From Massilia sp. YIM B02769 (GTDB lineage Bacteria > Pseudomonadota > Gammaproteobacteria > Burkholderiales > Burkholderiaceae_D), in contig NZ_JASNRC010000021.1 of the NCBI RefSeq assembly GCF_030411995.1, forward strand, positions 1 to 52,551: 52,551 bases of DNA, read 5' to 3'. The position numbers and the translations under genes were made by a program. Below are positions 11,064 to 19,794 of this stretch, piece by piece; within the stretch, counting starts at the first letter, position 1; each line of letters opens with the position of its first letter. Below the pieces are notes generated by a model that saw only the letters and a list, made by a program, of their open reading frames with translations, made no database searches and was not told the origin of the DNA.

Positions 11064-12254
11064 CTACGCCGCCGCCAATGCGCGCTGCAGGTCGGCGCGC
11101 TGGTCTTCCAGGTGCTCGATGCCCACCGACAGGCGGATCAGGCTGTCGCCGATGCCGAGTTCCGCACGCTGCGCCGGCGGAATCGTCGCGTGCGTCATCA
11201 GGGCCGGATGTTCGATCAGGCTCTCGACGCCGCCAAGGCTTTCAGCCAGCGTGAAGACCTTGCAGGTTTCGAGGAAACGGCGCGCGCCCGCCAGGTCGGT
11301 ATCGAGTTCGATCGAGATGATGCCCCCAAAAGCATCCATCTGGCGCCGCGCCAGCGCGTGCTGCGGGTGCGATTCCAGCCCGGGGTAATGCACCTTGCGC
11401 ACCTTCGGTTCGCGCTCCATCCACTGCGCCAGCGCCAGGGCGTTGGCGCTGCTGCGCTCGACGCGCAGGGCCAGGGTCTTGATCCCGCCTAGCACCAGGA
11501 AGCTGTCGAACGGACCCTGGATCGCGCCCACCGCGTTCTGGATGAAGCCGAGCCCTTCGCGCAGCTCGGCATGGTGGGCTGCATTGCCGACCACCGCCAC
11601 GCCGCCGATCACGTCGGAGTGGCCGTTCATGTACTTGGTGGTCGAGTGCACCACGATGTCGATGCCCAGTTCCAGTGGGCGCTGGTTGATCGGGCTGGCG
11701 AAGGTGTTGTCGCAGACGCTGATGATGCCGCGCTCGCGGCACAGGCCTGCAATCGCTTCCAGGTCGGCCAGTTTCAGCATCGGGTTGGTCGGCGTTTCGA
11801 CCCAGACCATTTTCGTGTCAGGCGTGATCGCGGCGGCCAGCGCTTCCGGATCGGCCAGGTTCACGTAGCTGAAGCTGTGGCCGGCGCTCTTGCGGCGCAC
11901 GCGCTCGAACAGGCGGTAGGTGCCGCCGTACATGTCGTCGCCGGCCACGATGTGCGAGCCGGCCGGCAGCAGTTCCAGCACTGCCGAAATCGCGGCCAGG
12001 CCGGAGGCGAAGGCAAACGCCGCGCTGCCGCTTTCGATGTCGGCCACGCAGCGCTCGAGCGCCCAGCGCGTGGGGTTGTGCGAACGGCCGTAGTCCAGGC
12101 CCTTGTGCACGCCCGGGCTCTCCTGCACAAAAGTCGAGGTGGCGAAGATCGGCGGCATGACGGCGCCGGTGCTCGGGTCGGGCGCCTGGCCGCCGTGGAT
12201 GACGCGGGTGGCAAGATGCTGTTTGTTGTCGGTGTCGTTCACGGTAGTGGTCAC
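11064..12254 (-). CDS. Cystathionine gamma-lyase/gamma-synthase family PLP enzyme
   Basis: A 396-residue Cys/Met-metabolism PLP enzyme. The PLP lysine is Lys207 in STTKYMNGHSD; Asp182 (CDNTFASP) and the DYGRSHNPTR phosphate/PLP loop (about residues 54-63) are conserved. Its start is a GTG whose GTGA overlaps the stop of the upstream cystathionine beta-synthase gene, with AGGA upstream. Coupling to that gene makes gamma-lyase (cystathionine to cysteine, 2-oxobutyrate and ammonia) the likeliest activity, completing reverse transsulfuration. Gamma-synthase or homocysteine gamma-lyase activity cannot be excluded from sequence. Confidence 0.9.
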   Translation of the reverse strand: MTTTVNDTDNKQHLATRVIHGGQAPDPSTGAVMPPIFATSTFVQESPGVHKGLDYGRSHNPTRWALERCVADIESGSAAFAFASGLAAISAVLELLPAGSHIVAGDDMYGGTYRLFERVRRKSAGHSFSYVNLADPEALAAAITPDTKMVWVETPTNPMLKLADLEAIAGLCRERGIISVCDNTFASPINQRPLELGIDIVVHSTTKYMNGHSDVIGGVAVVGNAAHHAELREGLGFIQNAVGAIQGPFDSFLVLGGIKTLALRVERSSANALALAQWMEREPKVRKVHYPGLESHPQHALARRQMDAFGGIISIELDTDLAGARRFLETCKVFTLAESLGGVESLIEHPALMTHATIPPAQRAELGIGDSLIRLSVGIEHLEDQRADLQRALAAA

Positions 12255-13639
12255 GATAAGGTCCTGCGCAGATGGTTGAGAAGGTCGAAACGGGTGATCA
12301 GGCCATAGAACTTGTCGCCGTCCGCAATCACGGCGGTCAGGCCGCGGTCGAGGATGCTGCGCAACTGCGCCATGCTGCTCGATGGCTTCAGGGTTTGCAG
12401 ATGCGCCGTCATGGTGTGCGACACCGGCGACTTGAAGTGCCCGGGTTCGTCGATCACATGCAGCAGCAGGTCGGATTCGTCGATGATGCCGACCAGGCGG
12501 CCGTTGTCGATGACGGGCATTTGGGCCAGGTCGCTGCTGCGCATGCGGTTGAAGGCGGTGAGCAGGGTATCGGTCGGCGCCAGGGAGACGACCTCGCCGG
12601 CGTCGAAGCGGCGCCCGATCAGGTCGCGCAAGTCGCCCAGTTTCGGCCGCTGCAGCAGGCCCTGGTCGACCATCCAGCCGTCGCTGTAGACCTTGGTGAG
12701 ATAGCGGGTGCCGGTGTCGCAGACAAAGGTGACGACGCGTTTCGGCGTGGTCTGTTCGCGGCAGTAGCGCAGGGCGGCGGCGAGCAGGGTGCCGGTGGAG
12801 GAACCGGCCAGGATGCCTTCGTGCTGCAGCAGGGCGCGCGCGGTGTTGAAGCTTTCCTCGTCGCTGATGCTGTATGCGCTCTTCACGCGCGAGAGATCGG
12901 CGATGCCGGGAATGAAGTCTTCGCCGATGCCTTCGACCGCCCAGGAACCCGCGTCCTTCGACAGGTGCCCGGTCTGCACGTATTCGGTGAGGATGGAACC
13001 CTGCGGGTCGGCCAGCACGAATTCCAGGTTCGGCTGGGCGTGCTTGAAGTAGTTCGACAGGCCGGTGAGGGTGCCCGACGAGCCCACGCCGACCACGATG
13101 GCATCGAGATCGTGTCCGGTCTGCTGCCAGATCTCGGGGCCGGTGGTGGTTTCGTGGGCGCGCGGGTTGGCGAGGTTGTTGAACTGGTCGGCGAACCAGG
13201 CGCCGGGGATGTCGCGCGTCAGTCGCGCCGCCACGTCCTGGTAGTACTCGGGGTGGCCCTTGCCGACGTCGGAGCGGGTCAGGTGGATCTCGGCGCCCAG
13301 GGCCTTCAGGTGCAGCACCTTTTCGGCGGCCATCTTGTCGGGCACCACCAGCACCACGCGGTAACCCTTGATGCGCGCCACCAGGGCCAGGCCCAGGCCG
13401 GTGTTGCCGGCGGTGGCCTCGACCACGGTGCCGCCGGGCTTCAGGCTGCCGTCTGCCTCGGCCGCTTCGATCATGGCCACGCCGATGCGGTCCTTGATCG
13501 AGCCGCCGGGATTCTGCGATTCAAGCTTGAGGAAGAGCTGGCAGGGACCGGTGTCCATGCGCGTGACTTGTACCAACGGGGTATTGCCGATCAGCGAGAA
13601 GATCGCTGCCTGTGACAGGTGTTCCGTTTCGCGTTGCAT
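12251..13639 (-). CDS. Cystathionine beta-synthase with C-terminal CBS domain pair
   Basis: A 462-residue fold-type II PLP enzyme that condenses serine (or O-acetylserine) with homocysteine. Lys49 in GGSIKDRIG is the Schiff-base lysine; GNTGLG and GVGSSGTLTG form the substrate and phosphate loops. Two CBS modules occupy about residues 345-462, the regulatory tail that distinguishes cystathionine beta-synthase from plain cysteine synthase. There is no N-terminal haem domain, as is usual in bacteria. The start follows an ideal GGAGG. It is the first gene of a two-gene operon with the gamma-lyase. Confidence 0.93.
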   Translation of the reverse strand: MQRETEHLSQAAIFSLIGNTPLVQVTRMDTGPCQLFLKLESQNPGGSIKDRIGVAMIEAAEADGSLKPGGTVVEATAGNTGLGLALVARIKGYRVVLVVPDKMAAEKVLHLKALGAEIHLTRSDVGKGHPEYYQDVAARLTRDIPGAWFADQFNNLANPRAHETTTGPEIWQQTGHDLDAIVVGVGSSGTLTGLSNYFKHAQPNLEFVLADPQGSILTEYVQTGHLSKDAGSWAVEGIGEDFIPGIADLSRVKSAYSISDEESFNTARALLQHEGILAGSSTGTLLAAALRYCREQTTPKRVVTFVCDTGTRYLTKVYSDGWMVDQGLLQRPKLGDLRDLIGRRFDAGEVVSLAPTDTLLTAFNRMRSSDLAQMPVIDNGRLVGIIDESDLLLHVIDEPGHFKSPVSHTMTAHLQTLKPSSSMAQLRSILDRGLTAVIADGDKFYGLITRFDLLNHLRRTLS

Positions 13640-13827
13640 GTTGCCTCCAAAGTGGCGCCTTGTGGGCGCCGTGAACGCAGGAAAGATGGCGCGGATGGGC
13701 GCCAGTTGTGAACAACAAGGTATCTTACGGCGATCTGGCGGTGCGGGGTTGAACTGTCATCATGGCACACCGCGCAGCGTCGAGGGGCGTCACATTAACA
13801 TGTCTAGTCATGCTTGTTTAATAAGAT

Positions 13828-13849
13828 AATCGCATATCGGTATGCGATT
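13828..13849. promoter_or_regulatory. Inverted repeat in the CBS/lipoprotein intergenic region
   Basis: AATCGCATA and TATGCGATT (9-bp arms, TCGG spacer) form a perfect dyad 190 bp upstream of the cystathionine beta-synthase start and 150 bp from the divergent lipoprotein. There is no T-run. It could be an operator; nothing in the sequence names the regulator. The rest of the 357-bp gap shows no gene. Confidence 0.5.
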
Positions 13850-13930
13850 CATGAGGCACGCTTCTGAAGCATATCGGCAGCCTGGACGGGCTGCGCAGGC
13901 TCAATCGGTCTACCCCGCCAGCATATGATT

Positions 13931-13963
13931 TTGTCAATTTATATTGCCGGCCGGTGCTATACT
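13931..13963 (+). promoter_or_regulatory. Possible extended -10 promoter of the lipoprotein gene
   Basis: TGCTATACT (13955-13963) fits an extended -10 element. TTGTCA lies at 13931-13936, but the 21-nt spacer is too long for a standard -35, so the extended -10 would have to do most of the work. Confidence 0.4.
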
Positions 13964-13996
13964 GCTCCATCCTTTTCGCCCCCGGACGTCTATCTT

Positions 13997-14683
13997 ATGA
14001 GCATCAAGCGCATTCTTTCCATGACCGCAGCCGCAGTGCTGCTCGTGTTGTCCGCCTGCGGCGGCCACGGCGTCGAGCTGGGCGATTTCCCGGCAATTAA
14101 CAAGGTCGAAGGCGATGCTCCTTTCGACCTGGTTGCGCCAAGCTCGGACAGCCCGGGGCAGTTCGTCTTCACCAGCAGCAACCCGGCCGTGGCCACCATC
14201 GTCGGCAAGACCGTCACCGTGCACGTGGCCGGCACCAGCACCATCACGGCGTCGCAGCCGCAAACCGGGAGCTACAACCCGACCTCGACCAGCACCCTGC
14301 TGACCGTGACCGCGCGCGTCTGCGAGCCGCCGTCGGTGCGCGAAAACGGCCAGTGCGTGGCGCCCGCCACCACCGCCGCTTTCGTCACCCGCGGCGAAGT
14401 CGTGTGGATGCCGGCGTCGTTCGTGCTGGACTGGGCCAAGGCCGATGCCTTCTGCAAGAACACGACGATCCAGGGCAAGACCGGCTGGAAACTGCCAACC
14501 CAGGCCGAGCTGAAGGCGCTGATCGATTCAGGACAGCTGGTGGGGCAGAACTGGGCCACGGGCGACGCCTGGACGGCGGACGCCGGCGCCGGCGCCAGCA
14601 CGCACGTGGCGCTGAATCTGGCGAGCGGCGTAGCGACGCCGTCGGGCAGCGACGTCAAGGCCTATGTGACGTGCATGCGTTGA
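13997..14683 (+). CDS. Lipoprotein with Ig-like and DUF1566-like domains
   Basis: A 228-residue predicted lipoprotein. The N-terminal hydrophobic signal ends in a lipobox (LSAC, Cys at about residue 18), so it should be lipidated and membrane-anchored. Residues about 30-110 resemble a bacterial Ig-like (BIG2-type) fold with SSNPAVATIVG and a TVTVHVAGTSTITAS strand pattern. Residues about 130-228 resemble DUF1566 (Lcl C-terminal domain), with GKTGWKLPTQAELKAL and a C-terminal VTCMR. The function is unknown. The start is set by the signal sequence; the upstream in-frame extension is not lipoprotein-like. Confidence 0.75.
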   Translation: MSIKRILSMTAAAVLLVLSACGGHGVELGDFPAINKVEGDAPFDLVAPSSDSPGQFVFTSSNPAVATIVGKTVTVHVAGTSTITASQPQTGSYNPTSTSTLLTVTARVCEPPSVRENGQCVAPATTAAFVTRGEVVWMPASFVLDWAKADAFCKNTTIQGKTGWKLPTQAELKALIDSGQLVGQNWATGDAWTADAGAGASTHVALNLASGVATPSGSDVKAYVTCMR

Positions 14684-14756
14684 TCGGCATGGGCTGATCT
14701 GCCTGCGTGGATTGGCCTGCGTTGATCGGTCTGCGTTGATCAGCATCGGCTGCGCG
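14673..14756. repeat. 14-bp degenerate tandem repeats at the lipoprotein 3' end
   Basis: Six consecutive 14-bp units start at 14673, 14687, 14701, 14715, 14729 and 14743, with consensus GCMTGCGTTGATCG. The first unit includes the last lipoprotein codons and stop; the last ends 8 bp before the stop of the AraC gene. Confidence 0.65.
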
Positions 14757-14764
14757 CAACGCAG

Positions 14765-15106
14765 CTAGACCTGCGGAGAATCGAAGTAACGCGCCGGCGT
14801 CGTGCCGAACGCCTGGCGAAAGGTGGCCACAAAGCTCGACGCCGACTCGTAGCCCACGGCGAAGGCCACGTCGCCGACGCTGTCGCCATAGGCCAGGCGC
14901 TCCAGGGCCGCCAGGATGCGGTGGCGAATGCGCCAGCTGCCGAAAGACATGCCGGTTTCGGTGGCAAACAGGCGCTCGACCGTACGCGCGCTGGCGCCCG
15001 CCGCGCGCGCAAGTTCGGCAACGGTGCGGCGGTCGGCCAGGTCTTGCCGCACCATGGCCGCCACGCGCAAGGCGCGCGGGTCGAGCGGCTCGGGCAGGGC
15101 CGCCAT
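14765..15106 (-). CDS. AraC-family regulator reduced to its DNA-binding domain
   Basis: A 113-residue protein made almost entirely of an AraC-type double helix-turn-helix: VAELARAAGASARTVERLF (first HTH) and GDVAFAVGYESASSFVATFR plus the TPARYF family signature (second HTH). Typical AraC regulators add an N-terminal cupin or other sensor of 150 or more residues. Here only about 96 bp separate the start from the divergent DUF2127 gene, so no room exists for one. It may be a stand-alone SoxS/MarA-like regulator or the remnant of a longer gene. The shared intergenic region suggests it may regulate the divergent gene. Confidence 0.8.
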   Translation of the reverse strand: MAALPEPLDPRALRVAAMVRQDLADRRTVAELARAAGASARTVERLFATETGMSFGSWRIRHRILAALERLAYGDSVGDVAFAVGYESASSFVATFRQAFGTTPARYFDSPQV

Positions 15107-15202
15107 CTGCGTTCCGGTGGCGTGCCGGACTCTCCCGTCCGCGCGTGCACGGGCGCTTCTGGCAAAATCCGGGACGGGTCAATCGCCGGGAGAGGAAGAA
15201 GC

Positions 15203-15667
15203 ATGCGTCTGTCGCAAGGTATCCGCACCGTGGCCGCCATCGAGGCAGCAAAAGGCCTGGTCGTGCTGCTGACCGGTTTCGGCCTGTTCGCACTCGTGCA
15301 CCGGAATGTGCAGCAGCTCGCCGAGGCCCTGGTCACGCATGCCCACCTGAACCCCGCCGCGCACACGCCGCGCGTGTTCCTCGCCTATGCGGGCAAGCTC
15401 GACGATGCGCACCTGATGGGGCTCGCCGCAGCGGCGCTCGCGTATTCCGCCGTGCGCATGGTCGAGGCCTATGGACTATGGTTCGAACGCGCCTGGGGCG
15501 AAGCCTTTGCCGCAGCCAGCGGCGCCGTCTACCTGCCTTTCGAGTGCCGGGAACTGTTTCACCGGCCCAGCCTGCTCAGCGCCGCGCTGCTTGCCGTCAA
15601 CCTGGGCGTGGTCGGCTTCATGATCTACAGTTTGCGGCAACGCCGGGCGGCCCGGATCGCGCCCTGA
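15203..15667 (+). CDS. DUF2127 family membrane protein
   Basis: A 154-residue protein with about four hydrophobic segments: AAKGLVVLLTGFGLFALV, a central DDAHLMGLAAAALAYSAVRM, GEAFAAASGAVYLPF, and a C-terminal LLAVNLGVVGFMIYSL. The pattern, with Arg/Glu-rich AIEAAKG and FECRELFHRPS, matches DUF2127 inner-membrane proteins of unknown function. The ATG follows an AGAGGAAGAAG ribosome binding site. Divergent from the HTH-only AraC gene. Confidence 0.78.
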   Translation: MRLSQGIRTVAAIEAAKGLVVLLTGFGLFALVHRNVQQLAEALVTHAHLNPAAHTPRVFLAYAGKLDDAHLMGLAAAALAYSAVRMVEAYGLWFERAWGEAFAAASGAVYLPFECRELFHRPSLLSAALLAVNLGVVGFMIYSLRQRRAARIAP

Positions 15668-15669
15668 AG

Positions 15670-16122
15670 TTAGCCGGCCACTGAGGACGGCGTTCCCGCA
15701 TGGGCTGCCAACAGCGCCCGCATGACCCGCCGCCCGCGGCTGGCGATTTGGTACAGGCGCAGGCAGGCGAAGCCGCACAAGGCCAGCAGCACGGCAAGCG
15801 CCGCCCCCGGACCGATGAACAGCAGCGCGCCGCCCAGCAGGAAGGGCGCCAGCCAGGCGATGGCCGTCATGTCGGATAGCACGGCAAGCCAGGTGTTGTT
15901 CTTGAGCCGGCGCGTTCCCGTTTGCAGGTCGAGCCAGCCGAGGACCGTGGACCAGTCGCCAGGTTTGGCAAAGGCGATGAGGTAGGACGATCCGGCCTGC
16001 GGTATCAGGCCGCGCCAGAGATTCACGGCGTAGTGGGTTTGTCCCCCGCTCCGGAAACTGAAGTCGCCCGGTCCCGGCTGGACATCGAAGACCTCGTCGA
16101 AGTCGATGCGTTCGATATGCAT
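15670..16122 (-). CDS. Small membrane protein of unknown function
   Basis: A 150-residue protein. A soluble N-terminal part (about residues 1-75: MHIERIDFDEVFDVQPG, SFRSGGQTHYAVNLWRG) precedes two hydrophobic segments, AVLSDMTAIAWLAPFLLGG and AALAVLLALCGFACLRLY. It is not recognised as a named family. It lies 20 bp downstream of the split ADP-ribosylglycohydrolase on the same strand, so co-transcription is likely. The start is set at the ATG at 16122; the longer reading upstream is a shadow of the neighbour. Confidence 0.65.
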   Translation of the reverse strand: MHIERIDFDEVFDVQPGPGDFSFRSGGQTHYAVNLWRGLIPQAGSSYLIAFAKPGDWSTVLGWLDLQTGTRRLKNNTWLAVLSDMTAIAWLAPFLLGGALLFIGPGAALAVLLALCGFACLRLYQIASRGRRVMRALLAAHAGTPSSVAG

Positions 16123-16142
16123 GTTCGCCTCGTGGATTGACG

Positions 16143-16817
16143 CTATTGGCTGGACAGGGAGGAGACCTCGTGGCGTTCGGCAAGCAGCCTGTCTGCAAGC
16201 ACCACGATATCGTCGCTCATCGCCAGCTTGTCGATCCAGGCCTGGGGAATGTCTCCCACGCCGTAGTATGCGCCCGCCAGTTGCCCGCAGATGGCCGCGG
16301 TCGTATCGGCATCGTCGCCCAGGTTGGCCGCTTGCAGTACGGCGTCCTTGAACGAGGTCGCGTGCCAGAAGCACCAGAGGGCGGCCTCGAGGGACTGGAC
16401 GCAGTAGCCGCTGCCCTTGATCTGTCCGACCGGTTTATCGAGGAAAGCGCGGTTGGCGATCGCCGCCACCCGCGCGCTCAAGGGTTCGGGACAGGCGACG
16501 GACAGGATGGCTTCCTTCGAGGCGCCTTTCAAGGCCGCGCGCAATTGCAGGCCGAAGAGACGCGAGCATTCGATCGCCTCCTGCGCGCCGTGCGTCGTGC
16601 GCGTGCTGTCGCCGGCGTAGCGCAATACCGCCGTTTCGTCCTCGGCGTAATACATCGGCACCGGCGCAAGACGCATCAAGGCGCCGTTGCCGGCGGAAGA
16701 GGCATCCGTCGATCCGGCAAACGGGTTGCGGTCGTCAAGATACCTGCGCAGCGCCTGCGCCGTCGTGTTACCGATATCGAAGCACTCGCCGGTGCTGCTC
16801 ATGTAGCCCCAGCTCAT
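16143..16817 (-). CDS. ADP-ribosylglycohydrolase, C-terminal fragment
   Basis: 224 residues from an ATG at 16817 that overlaps the stop of the N-terminal fragment (ATGA). It carries GNTTAQAL, ALMRLAPVP and the second metal motif GDDADTTAAI, but lacks the first-half ligands, so alone it should be inactive. Confidence 0.7.
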   Translation of the reverse strand: MSWGYMSSTGECFDIGNTTAQALRRYLDDRNPFAGSTDASSAGNGALMRLAPVPMYYAEDETAVLRYAGDSTRTTHGAQEAIECSRLFGLQLRAALKGASKEAILSVACPEPLSARVAAIANRAFLDKPVGQIKGSGYCVQSLEAALWCFWHATSFKDAVLQAANLGDDADTTAAICGQLAGAYYGVGDIPQAWIDKLAMSDDIVVLADRLLAERHEVSSLSSQ

Positions 16818-17083
16818 ATAGCCCAGTTATACCAGTTGCAGTAGCGGTTCATCTGGTCGACCGGGTCGAATCCCCCGACATGCAGCAGGCTATGGGCCAG
16901 GCACAGGGCCATCGAGGTGTCGTCGGTCCATTCGCCCGGTTTCAGGTCGAAAGGACCGCCGCCGACCATGTCGGTCAATGGCGGGAAGCTGCCGCGCGGC
17001 TGGAATTCGACCGTGGTTCCGATGGCGTCGCCACAGGCGAGTCCGATAAGTGCGCCGCGATAGCGGTCTTGAATGGCAATCAC
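16814..17083 (-). CDS. ADP-ribosylglycohydrolase, N-terminal fragment
   Basis: 89 residues from a GTG at 17083 (AGGAG upstream) to a TGA at 16814. It carries the first metal-binding half (GDAIG, TDDTSM) and ends NWYNWAI through the frameshift described for the whole locus. Confidence 0.6.
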   Translation of the reverse strand: MIAIQDRYRGALIGLACGDAIGTTVEFQPRGSFPPLTDMVGGGPFDLKPGEWTDDTSMALCLAHSLLHVGGFDPVDQMNRYCNWYNWAI

Positions 17084-17144
17084 TGCTGCTCCTGCTCGAT
17101 ACGGTTGGTGGTGTGCCCGATGTGGAAATTCTGCTGGATAGCGC

Positions 17145-17873
17145 CTACCAGGACAAGCCGATGATGTCGGCCAGGATGTGCGCGACGACCGCGGGCCAGA
17201 GCCGGCGGGTGCGCCAATAGGAAACGCCAAGCATGATGCCGAAGACGACGATGGACACGGCGCCCGCCGGACCCTGGTACAGGTGGTACAGGACGCGCAC
17301 CAGCACGCTCAGTCCCAAAGCAAACGAGGCGCCGAACGAGGCGAAGCCACGCATCAGGTAGCCGAGCAGGAAGGTTTCTTCGTACAGGCCATTCAATACG
17401 GACGCGGCAAGCGCCACGGTCAAAGAAGGCTTGGCTTGCGCCAGCATCCGGGCCACCGGGTCGACCGCACCGGGGCTGGAAGGGAGCAGGGCGTTCACCA
17501 CGCCACAGGCAATGATCGCCGCGCCGCACAGGACGGTGCCTTCCATGGCGCCGCGCCAGTCCGGTGCCGGCAGCAGGTCCTTCAATGCATGGCCGCGAAA
17601 GCGCAGGAAGGACAAGGCCATCGCCCCCAGCACCAGTTCCGTCACCATCAGGCCTACCAGGGAGGCATCCGAAAACGCCGCAGGCGTCGGGAAGCCGTCG
17701 AGTGCGGCGAACACCGACGAAAGAATGAACCATCCGAACACGATGGCTACCAGCACTGCTGCTTCGCTGTAGGAAGGACGTTGTTGTGCGGCGGAAGCCA
17801 AGGCGGCACTCGCAAATGGAAGGTTGAACAAGGCAACACGTGCGGCTGCGCCCCAGCGACGCGCATCGCACAC
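17145..17873 (-). CDS. CPBP family intramembrane metalloprotease
   Basis: A 242-residue polytopic membrane protein of the CPBP (Rce1/Abi) family. The diagnostic motifs are EETFLLGYLMRGF (EExxxR type), a later VLYHLYQG with the conserved His, and VAHILADIIG (HxxxD). These residues form the membrane-embedded active site in the family. Six or more hydrophobic segments are apparent. In bacteria, members mature peptides or give bacteriocin immunity; the substrate here is unknown. It lies 61 bp upstream of the split ADP-ribosylglycohydrolase on the same strand. The exact start is uncertain. Confidence 0.8.
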   Translation of the reverse strand: MCDARRWGAAARVALFNLPFASAALASAAQQRPSYSEAAVLVAIVFGWFILSSVFAALDGFPTPAAFSDASLVGLMVTELVLGAMALSFLRFRGHALKDLLPAPDWRGAMEGTVLCGAAIIACGVVNALLPSSPGAVDPVARMLAQAKPSLTVALAASVLNGLYEETFLLGYLMRGFASFGASFALGLSVLVRVLYHLYQGPAGAVSIVVFGIMLGVSYWRTRRLWPAVVAHILADIIGLSW

Positions 17874-17967
17874 CGCTGCTCAGTCTAAGAGAACGATTGT
17901 TCTCAAGGCAAGCCGCTTTTCAAGCGCTTGCGGGCATGCGCATCCAGGTGCCGTCTCCGGCGTCCTC

Positions 17968-19593
<1,626 letters not shown>

Positions 19594-19612
19594 GTTGCAA
19601 TTCTACTGCAAC
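19594..19612. promoter_or_regulatory. Dyad next to the prpR start codon
   Basis: GTTGCA-N7-TGCAAC sits immediately upstream of the prpR ATG. Its sequence differs from the neighbouring TGTTTC array, so it may be a separate operator. Function is inferred from position only. Confidence 0.45.
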
Positions 19613-19614
19613 AC

Positions 19615-19653
19615 TGTTTCGAACATGTTTCAATGTGAAACACGGATGAAACA
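19615..19653. promoter_or_regulatory. Nested palindromic upstream activating sequence, probably for PrpR
   Basis: Four half-sites share one symmetry centre at 19634: TGTTTC (19615-19620), TGTTTCA (19626-19632), TGAAACA (19636-19642) and TGAAACA (19647-19653). Half-sites on each side are exactly 11 bp apart, one helical turn. The array lies about 105 bp upstream of the sigma-54 promoter, normal for an enhancer. Assignment to PrpR is by position. Confidence 0.8.
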
Positions 19654-19738
19654 ACGTAGATATTGATGCAGGAGGCTGCTTGACGCTAAATGCCTGAACC
19701 ATCAGGCTTTTCGACAGCCCAAACCGTGTCGGCTGCGC

Positions 19739-19754
19739 TGGCACGCTCCTTGCA
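19739..19754 (+). promoter_or_regulatory. Sigma-54 promoter of the prp operon
   Basis: TGGCACGCTCCTTGCA matches the -24/-12 consensus TGGCAC-N5-TTGCA exactly, with GG and GC 10 bp apart. The predicted start is near 19765, about 30 nt before prpB. Confidence 0.92.
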
Positions 19755-19794
19755 GTTATCGAAGCATCCATTCATCGAACCACCAGGAGACACC

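Larger units (their letters stand above)
16143..17083 (-). pseudogene. ADP-ribosylglycohydrolase (DraG-like), split by a frameshift
   Basis: Two adjacent reading frames together make one ADP-ribosylglycohydrolase, a di-metal enzyme that removes ADP-ribose from proteins or small molecules. The N-terminal part holds LIGLACGDAIG and the metal motif TDDTSM; the C-terminal part holds CFDIGNTT and the second metal motif GDDADTT. The frame breaks at two adjacent near-identical copies, 16797-16811 (15 bp) and 16812-16825 (14 bp). Removing the 14-bp copy joins NWYN directly to WGYMSSTG, the expected family sequence. The break leaves an ATGA overlap between the two parts, so re-initiation could still yield two chains. 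It lies downstream of a CPBP protease gene. Confidence 0.8.
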
